Assembly: GCA_910584545.1 (NCBI GenBank)
Contig: CAJUBC010000030.1
Coordinates: forward strand, 1-27,380
Length of the DNA: 27,380 nt
Origin: an uncultured Muribaculaceae bacterium
GTDB lineage: Bacteria > Bacteroidota > Bacteroidia > Bacteroidales > Muribaculaceae
Reading direction: 5' to 3'
Part shown: one piece after another, positions 22,656 to 27,380 of the stretch
Layout: the number at the start of each line of letters is the position of its first letter
Numbering within the stretch: the stretch's first letter is position 1
Notes under the pieces: generated by a model
Told to the model about the DNA's origin: nothing
Seen by the model: the letters and a program-made list of their open reading frames with translations, nothing else
Database searches by the model: none
Made by a program: the position numbers and the translations under genes

Positions 22656-24416
22656 TTATACGATTATTGTCTGGAGCGGAGTCGGATTGAGGTATCCGAT
22701 GTGTCCCGACTCCTTGCCGGCATCGGCTGCGAGCTGCACGTCGATCAGCGCGGGGCGCTTCGATGCGACAGCGGCCTTTAGCGCGTCGGAAAGTTCAGCC
22801 GGAGTCTTTACATAATAGGTGTCGGCTCCGAACGCCTCGCCGAGCTTGTCGTACCGGGCGTTGATGTCGAGGGTGGTCGGAGCGGGGTCGCCGTCCTTGC
22901 TGAGGTTCCGGCCCACACCGTTGTAGATACCTCCGTTGTTGAAGATAACCACGGTTACCGGGAGCCGGAAGCGGCAGATGGTGGAGAATTCCATACCTGA
23001 GAAACCGAACGCCGAGTCACCCTCGATGGCCACAACGCTCTTGCCCGTTGAGGTTGCGGCTCCGATGGCTGAACCCATACCCATGCCCATGATGGCCCAA
23101 GTTGCGCAGTCCACGCGGTGACGCGGCAGCGACATGTCGATGGCGTCGCGGGTATCGTCGAGCGTGTTGGCTCCTTCGTTGATGAGGATCACGTCGGGAT
23201 TGCTTTCGATGATGGGCTTGATGGCCGAGAGGGCCGTCCAGTGGTTCATCGGCATGGCCGTAGCGTTCTCCTTGAGACGGGCGGCGAATTTCTCGTTGGC
23301 CACCACGGTATGCGCCTGGATGGCCTTAATCCATTCGGGATCTACGCTCATCTTACAGCTGTCGAGCTTGGCGAGCATGGCGTCGAGAGTGGAGCGGAGG
23401 TCGCCCACTACCGGCGCGGCGATCGGGCGGTTGCAGTCTATCTCCTGGGGGTCGATGTCGAGCTGTACGAACTTCACGGTCTTGCTCCACTTGCCGTGAC
23501 CGCGTGACAGCAGCCAGTTGAGGCGGGCGCCTACCAGAACCACCACATCGGACTGCTCCATGATCATGGATCGGCATGAGATGGCGGAGAGGGGGCCGTT
23601 GTCGGGAAGGAATCCCTTGGCCATCGACATCGGGAGATAAGGAATTCCTGTCTTCTCAACGATGGCCTTCATCTGCTCCTCCACGCGGGCGTATGCCGCG
23701 CCCTTGCCGATGATGAACGCCGGGCGCTTCGCCGAGGCGATAAGCTCCATGGCGCGGTCGAGCGCCTCGGGAGCCGGGGGCATCGCCGGGCAGAGGTCAA
23801 CGGGAGTGTAGAGGAGTTCCTCGGCTTGCGACATGTCGATCACCTGACCTAAGCAGGGGGTGGTCACGTCGAGATAGACGCCGCCGGGACGCCCGCTGAC
23901 GGCGGCGCGGTAGGCGCGTACCACTGCCGTCGGGATGTCCTCTATCCTGTTCACGCGGTAAGCCGCCTTTACGAGCGGTTTGGCCGTTGCGAGCTGGTCG
24001 AGGCCTTCGTATGTGCCCTGGTCGAGGTCGATGGGCTCGCGAACGCTCGAACCGGAGATCTGAATCATAGGATAGCAGTTCACGGTGGCGTTGGCGGTGG
24101 CTGTCAGCCCGTTGAGGAAACCGAGCGACGAGACGGTGAGGAGCACTCCGGGCTTTCCGGTGAGGAAGCCGTGGGTCTGCGCCGCCATCCCGGCGTTCTG
24201 CTCGTGGCGGAAGCTGATGAAGCGGATTCCCTGCTCCTGGGCTATGTATGCCGCTTCGGTGACGGGAATTCCGACAAGACCGTACATCGTGTCGATGCCT
24301 ACCATTCGCAAGGCGCGGGCAAGCACGTACATGCCGGTCACCTGATCGGGATATTTAGGTGAGGCGGCGGGTGCGCTGCATGCGCACCCTCCCGCCTTTT
24401 TATCAGTGTTTTCCAT
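22656..24416 (-). CDS. oxc: Oxalyl-CoA decarboxylase
   Basis: Thiamine diphosphate enzyme that converts oxalyl-CoA to formyl-CoA and CO2, in the cytoplasm. The 586-residue chain has the three domains of the family. ISFRHEQNAGMAAQ (residues about 67-80) holds the catalytic glutamate (Glu72). ISGSSVREPIDLDQGTYEGLDQ is the Oxc-type cofactor and substrate region. EGDSAFGFSGMEFSTI with FNNGGIY (about 465-498) is the magnesium/ThDP motif. The match to Oxc rather than other ThDP enzymes rests on these and on the adjacent formyl-CoA transferase. The N-terminus has an unusual CACSAPAAS stretch before the domain begins. It lies 24 bases downstream of frc. Confidence 0.95.
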   Translation of the reverse strand: MENTDKKAGGCACSAPAASPKYPDQVTGMYVLARALRMVGIDTMYGLVGIPVTEAAYIAQEQGIRFISFRHEQNAGMAAQTHGFLTGKPGVLLTVSSLGFLNGLTATANATVNCYPMIQISGSSVREPIDLDQGTYEGLDQLATAKPLVKAAYRVNRIEDIPTAVVRAYRAAVSGRPGGVYLDVTTPCLGQVIDMSQAEELLYTPVDLCPAMPPAPEALDRAMELIASAKRPAFIIGKGAAYARVEEQMKAIVEKTGIPYLPMSMAKGFLPDNGPLSAISCRSMIMEQSDVVVLVGARLNWLLSRGHGKWSKTVKFVQLDIDPQEIDCNRPIAAPVVGDLRSTLDAMLAKLDSCKMSVDPEWIKAIQAHTVVANEKFAARLKENATAMPMNHWTALSAIKPIIESNPDVILINEGANTLDDTRDAIDMSLPRHRVDCATWAIMGMGMGSAIGAATSTGKSVVAIEGDSAFGFSGMEFSTICRFRLPVTVVIFNNGGIYNGVGRNLSKDGDPAPTTLDINARYDKLGEAFGADTYYVKTPAELSDALKAAVASKRPALIDVQLAADAGKESGHIGYLNPTPLQTIIV

Positions 24417-24440
24417 AATTAAACTCTAATTCTATCTTAA

Positions 24441-25736
24441 TTACATTTTACCGTTGGGAAGCGGGTGTGTCGTTCCGTTCTTCGCGAATGTGGCGATTTG
24501 CTCATCGGTGTAGCCGAGGCCGCGGAGCACTTCGTCGGTGTTGCCGCCGAGTTCCGGACAGGGACCGTAGGTAGGCTGGAAGTTGCTGAGGGTGAAGGGA
24601 ACGCCGACGGTTACGAATTCGCCGACCTTACCGCCCTGGTTGATGCGGACGAGGGTATTGCCGTCGTACAGGCTCTCGTCAGTCATGATCTCCCTGGTGT
24701 TGAGCACCGGAGCCACAGGCACGCCGGCCTTGGAGAGGATTTCGGTGACCTCGAACTTGGTCTTGTCGATGGCCCATTCCTGAACGCGTGCGATGAGCTG
24801 CTGTTTGTGGCGGTCACGCGCGTCGGCGGTGTTGAAGTCGGGATTGGTCAGCCAGTCCTCGAAGCCGAAGGCCTTGCATGCGAGCTCGAAATCCTTCTTG
24901 CCGCGCTGGAAGATGATATAGGCGTATGCGTTGGGGTCGGTCTCCCAGCCCTTGCACTTGTAGGTCCATCCGAGCACGCCGGAACCCTCCTGGTTGCCCG
25001 AGCGGGGAACGAAGTCGGGGAATTTCTGGTCGGGGTACTGCGGGAACTGGGTGAGGTAGCCGAGTTTGTCGAGGGTGAGCTGGTCGCGGGTCTTGATACG
25101 GCAGAGGTTGAGGCACGCGTTGTGCATCGACTGATATACGAAGCAGCCTTCGCCGGTGTGCTGGCGCTGCACGAGGGCGGCGAGGATACCGATGGTGACG
25201 TGCATGCCGGTGTTGGAGTCGCCGAGAGCGGCGCCGCTCTGCGTGGGCACGTCGTTGTCTCCCTCCCACCATCCGGTGGTGGAAGCCGCGCCGGCGGTAA
25301 CCTGAGCCACTGGCTCGTAAGCCTTCAGATGGGCGTATTTCGAACTTACCGGGAAGCCCTTGATGGTGGCGTAGATGCAGCGGGGGTTGATCTTGTGGAC
25401 ATTCTCCCAGCTGAAGCCGAGCTTGTCCATTGCTCCGGGATGGAGGTTCTCGATGAAGATGTCGGCGCCTTCGATCAGCTTCGTGAGTATAGCCTTGCCG
25501 TCGGGTGTCGCGGCGTCGAGAGTGAGCGACTTCTTGTCGCTGTTGAGCTGCAGGAAGTAGTAGCTCGGACAGTCGGGAGCGAACTGAATCTCGTTACGCG
25601 TGGCATCGCCGGAGCCGGGACGCTCGATCTTTACGACGTCGGCGCCGAGCCATGCGAGAAGTTGAGTACACGAAGGGCCGGACTGCACGTTGGTGAAGTC
25701 GACCACCTTGATTCCCTGAAGAGGTGCTGTGTTCAT
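24441..25736 (-). CDS. frc: Formyl-CoA:oxalate CoA-transferase
   Basis: Class III CoA-transferase that moves CoA from formyl-CoA to oxalate, supplying oxalyl-CoA to Oxc. The 431-residue product has the family N-terminus VVDFTNVQSGPSCTQLLAWLGADVVKIERP (spanning about 11-40), SKYAHLKAYEPVAQ, and ALGDSNTGMH with the probable catalytic aspartate at residue 173. A NQEGSGVLGW segment (about 248-257) occupies the place of the glycine loop, then CKGWETDPNAYAY, both as in Frc. Length equals the known enzymes. First gene of the minus-strand oxalate operon, divergent from parE. Confidence 0.95.
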   Translation of the reverse strand: MNTAPLQGIKVVDFTNVQSGPSCTQLLAWLGADVVKIERPGSGDATRNEIQFAPDCPSYYFLQLNSDKKSLTLDAATPDGKAILTKLIEGADIFIENLHPGAMDKLGFSWENVHKINPRCIYATIKGFPVSSKYAHLKAYEPVAQVTAGAASTTGWWEGDNDVPTQSGAALGDSNTGMHVTIGILAALVQRQHTGEGCFVYQSMHNACLNLCRIKTRDQLTLDKLGYLTQFPQYPDQKFPDFVPRSGNQEGSGVLGWTYKCKGWETDPNAYAYIIFQRGKKDFELACKAFGFEDWLTNPDFNTADARDRHKQQLIARVQEWAIDKTKFEVTEILSKAGVPVAPVLNTREIMTDESLYDGNTLVRINQGGKVGEFVTVGVPFTLSNFQPTYGPCPELGGNTDEVLRGLGYTDEQIATFAKNGTTHPLPNGKM

Positions 25737-25804
25737 AGTATTTTAGTTTTAGAGTGTTTGTTTAGCGTGTTTTTTCCATTCAATATTTTCAACGCTCCAA
25801 CGCG

Positions 25805-25812
25805 CAAAGATG
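25805..25812 (-). promoter_or_regulatory. Weak candidate -7 element for frc-oxc operon
   Basis: On the minus strand it reads CATCTTTG, one base from TAnnTTTG; it lies about 70 bases before the frc ATG. No proper TTTG -33 element was seen. The mismatch would suit a promoter that needs an activator. Confidence 0.3.
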
Positions 25813-25865
25813 TTTAGACTGCCTCCGTCAATCTGCGGGCTTGTGCCCTTCACACCTCTCTTATT

Positions 25866-25934
25866 CAGCCGGGTTTCCCTTATCTGTGCAGCCGGGCCTT
25901 CCTTTCTTGTCCAGCCCGGGTTGTCTTGGCATGG
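25866..25934. repeat. Three imperfect 23-base direct repeats in the frc-parE gap
   Basis: Units begin at 25866, 25889 and 25912, exactly 23 bases apart, with cores CAGCCGGGTTTCC, CAGCCGGGCCTTCC and CAGCCCGGGTTGTC and pyrimidine-rich tails. The spacing is close to two helical turns, as expected for stacked regulator binding sites. They lie between the frc and parE promoters. Confidence 0.6.
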
Positions 25935-25969
25935 TATTTGTTATTGTATGGCCGGACCTTGACTCCGAA

Positions 25970-26001
25970 TTTGCGAATTTTCTGATTTTTTACTAACTTT
26001 G
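25970..26001 (+). promoter_or_regulatory. Bacteroidota promoter for parE
   Basis: TTTG at 25970-25973 and TAACTTTG at 25994-26001, 20 bases apart, match the Bacteroidota promoter. The parE ATG follows 31 bases later. Confidence 0.75.
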
Positions 26002-26032
26002 CATGTTAAAATCAGCGGTTAAAAACAAAATT

Positions 26033-27380
26033 ATGGGGCTGACCGACGAAAACATATTCACGCAAGACAACTCATCTTCATCTGCAGATACATATAATGA
26101 GGACGCGATAGTCACGCTCAAATGGAACGAGCATATCCGCCGGCGTCCGGGCATGTACATAGGCAAGCTCGGCGACGGTTCATACTCCGACGACGGTATC
26201 TACATACTGCTGAAGGAGGTGGTGGACAATTCCATCGACGAGTTCAACATGGGCGTCGGCAAGCGCATCGAGATCGACATCGACGAGGACGGCACGGTGC
26301 GCGTGCGCGACTACGGACGCGGCATACCGCTCGGCAAGGTCAAGGAGGTGGCCTCCGACGTGAACACCGGCGGCAAGTTCGACTCCAAGAACTTCCAGAA
26401 ATCCGTAGGTCTTAACGGCGTGGGCCTCAAGGCCGTCAACGCCCTCTCCACGTTCTGCACGGTGCAGAGCGTGCGCGACGGCAAGATGGTGACCGTGAAG
26501 TTCGAGAAGGGCGACCTCATCGAGCAGACACCTCCTGAAGACACCCGCGAGCCGAACGGGACCATCGTGACCTTCACCCCGGACCCGCTGCTGTTCGAGA
26601 ACTACCGCTTCCGCCCGGAGACCGTGGAGATGATGGTGAACAACTACACTTATCTCAACACAGGGCTTCAGATGCTTCTCAACGGGAAAAAGTACCAGTC
26701 CCGCAACGGCCTCCTGGACCTTATCAAGGATGCGATGGCGCGCGACCGCAAGCCGGAGCCCCTCTATCCGATCATCCACCTCAGGGGCGACGACATCGAG
26801 GTGGTGCTCACGCATACCGACCAGAACGGCGAGGAATACTATTCATTCGTCAACGGACAGCACACCACCCAGGGAGGCACGCATCTCACCGCTTTCCGCG
26901 AGCACGTGTGCCGCACCATCAAGGAATTCTCAGGAAAGGGATACGAGTACTCCGACATCCGCTCCGGCATGGTGGCGGCCGTGTCGGTACGCATCCAGGA
27001 GCCAGTGTTCGAGTCTCAGACCAAGACCAAGCTCGGGAGCAAGACCGTGGCTCCCGACAGCCAGTTGACCGTCAACAAGTTTGTCGGAGACTTCATCAAG
27101 AAGGAGCTCGACGACTATCTCCACAAGCATACCGACACAGCGGAGCTTATGATGCAGAAGATAGCACGCAGCGAGAAGGAGCGCAAGGCCATGGCCGGCG
27201 TGGCGAAGATCGCCCGCGAGAAGGCAAAGAAGGTCAGCCTCCACAACCGCAAGCTGCGCGACTGCCGCATCCACCTCAACGACCAGGTGCGCGCCAACGC
27301 CCGCGACGACCGCCGCCAGGAATCTGCCATCTTCATCACCGAGGGCGACTCCGCGTCGGGAACCATCACCAAGGTACGCA
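26033..27380 (+). CDS. parE: DNA topoisomerase IV subunit B, partial (cut by window end)
   Basis: ATPase subunit of a type IIA topoisomerase that decatenates chromosomes. The first 449 residues are present. The ATP-binding GHKL fold shows KWNEHIRRRPGMYIG (30-44), KEVVDNSIDEF (61-71, with the catalytic Glu and the metal-binding Asn), RDYGRGIP (92-99) and SVGLNGVGLKAVNAL (124-138). QTKTKLGS (from about residue 329) marks the transducer lysine region, and ITEGDSASG near the end starts the TOPRIM domain. The N-terminal wording and EGDSASG rather than EGDSAGG favour ParE-type over GyrB; this is the main uncertainty. The ATG at 26033 follows a clear promoter. Confidence 0.9.
   Translation, partial: MGLTDENIFTQDNSSSSADTYNEDAIVTLKWNEHIRRRPGMYIGKLGDGSYSDDGIYILLKEVVDNSIDEFNMGVGKRIEIDIDEDGTVRVRDYGRGIPLGKVKEVASDVNTGGKFDSKNFQKSVGLNGVGLKAVNALSTFCTVQSVRDGKMVTVKFEKGDLIEQTPPEDTREPNGTIVTFTPDPLLFENYRFRPETVEMMVNNYTYLNTGLQMLLNGKKYQSRNGLLDLIKDAMARDRKPEPLYPIIHLRGDDIEVVLTHTDQNGEEYYSFVNGQHTTQGGTHLTAFREHVCRTIKEFSGKGYEYSDIRSGMVAAVSVRIQEPVFESQTKTKLGSKTVAPDSQLTVNKFVGDFIKKELDDYLHKHTDTAELMMQKIARSEKERKAMAGVAKIAREKAKKVSLHNRKLRDCRIHLNDQVRANARDDRRQESAIFITEGDSASGTITKVR

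Larger units (their letters stand above)
25737..26032. promoter_or_regulatory. Divergent frc-parE control region
   Basis: This gap of about 300 bases holds a clear parE promoter, a weak frc promoter candidate and three imperfect 23-base direct repeats at 25866-25934. No coding frame was found. Arrangement suggests separate control of the oxalate operon and parE. Confidence 0.6.

Noticed and set aside
24465..25817. 450-codon open frame on the plus strand
   Set aside because: Antisense to frc, whose motifs are unambiguous; composition is that of a GC-rich shadow frame.
25837..25848. GGGC/GCCC hairpin in the frc-parE gap
   Set aside because: A four-base-pair stem is expected by chance in GC-rich DNA.

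Overview
The window looks like chromosomal DNA of a GC-rich Bacteroidota, most likely order Bacteroidales and plausibly a gut Muribaculaceae-type organism. The phylum call rests on a complete type IX secretion (T9SS) core locus, several promoters of the Bacteroidota form (TTTG, about 18-20 bases, then TAnnTTTG), and a large protein ending in a Bacteroidales T9SS-type C-terminal tail. The family-level guess is inference. No rRNA, tRNA, CRISPR array, phage or transposase was seen. Layout, left to right. (1) 83-2737: a secreted or surface-type protein with internal duplications, whose 5' end appears to be missing or interrupted, followed by a strong terminator. (2) 2876-6302: housekeeping genes sdaA, a comF-type phosphoribosyltransferase, prmC and recX. 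(3) 6570-9917: pyrE, from its own promoter with a long leader, then a tight run of an SRPBCC protein, a Rieske-like lipoprotein lacking the usual histidines, and a LysE-type permease fused to a large extra domain. (4) 9924-13434 on the minus strand: a dGTPase homologue, a TPM-domain membrane protein with four CxxC knuckles and a glycine tail, and a DUF3298-type lipoprotein. (5) 13657-20704: porT, porP and gldK-L-M-N, the T9SS core and its motor. (6) 20705-20903: hairpins, a bidirectional-looking terminator region and a REP-like tandem repeat between convergent genes. (7) 20893-25736 on the minus strand: formyl-CoA:oxalate CoA-transferase, oxalyl-CoA decarboxylase, an AEC carrier and an unknown two-helix membrane protein, that is, an oxalate catabolism operon resembling the E. 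coli frc-oxc-yfdV set. (8) 26033-27380: the 5' part of parE, cut by the window end. How the genes work together. The T9SS block should export proteins carrying a C-terminal sorting domain, and the protein at the left end is a plausible cargo. In the oxalate block, Frc moves CoA from formyl-CoA to oxalate, Oxc decarboxylates oxalyl-CoA back to formyl-CoA, and the AEC carrier is the natural candidate for oxalate/formate movement across the inner membrane. The divergent region between frc and parE holds three imperfect 23-base direct repeats that could be regulator sites. The least explained items are the LysE fusion, the histidine-less Rieske-like lipoprotein, the zinc-ribbon TPM protein, the very basic tail of GldN, and the extra gene at the end of the oxalate operon.
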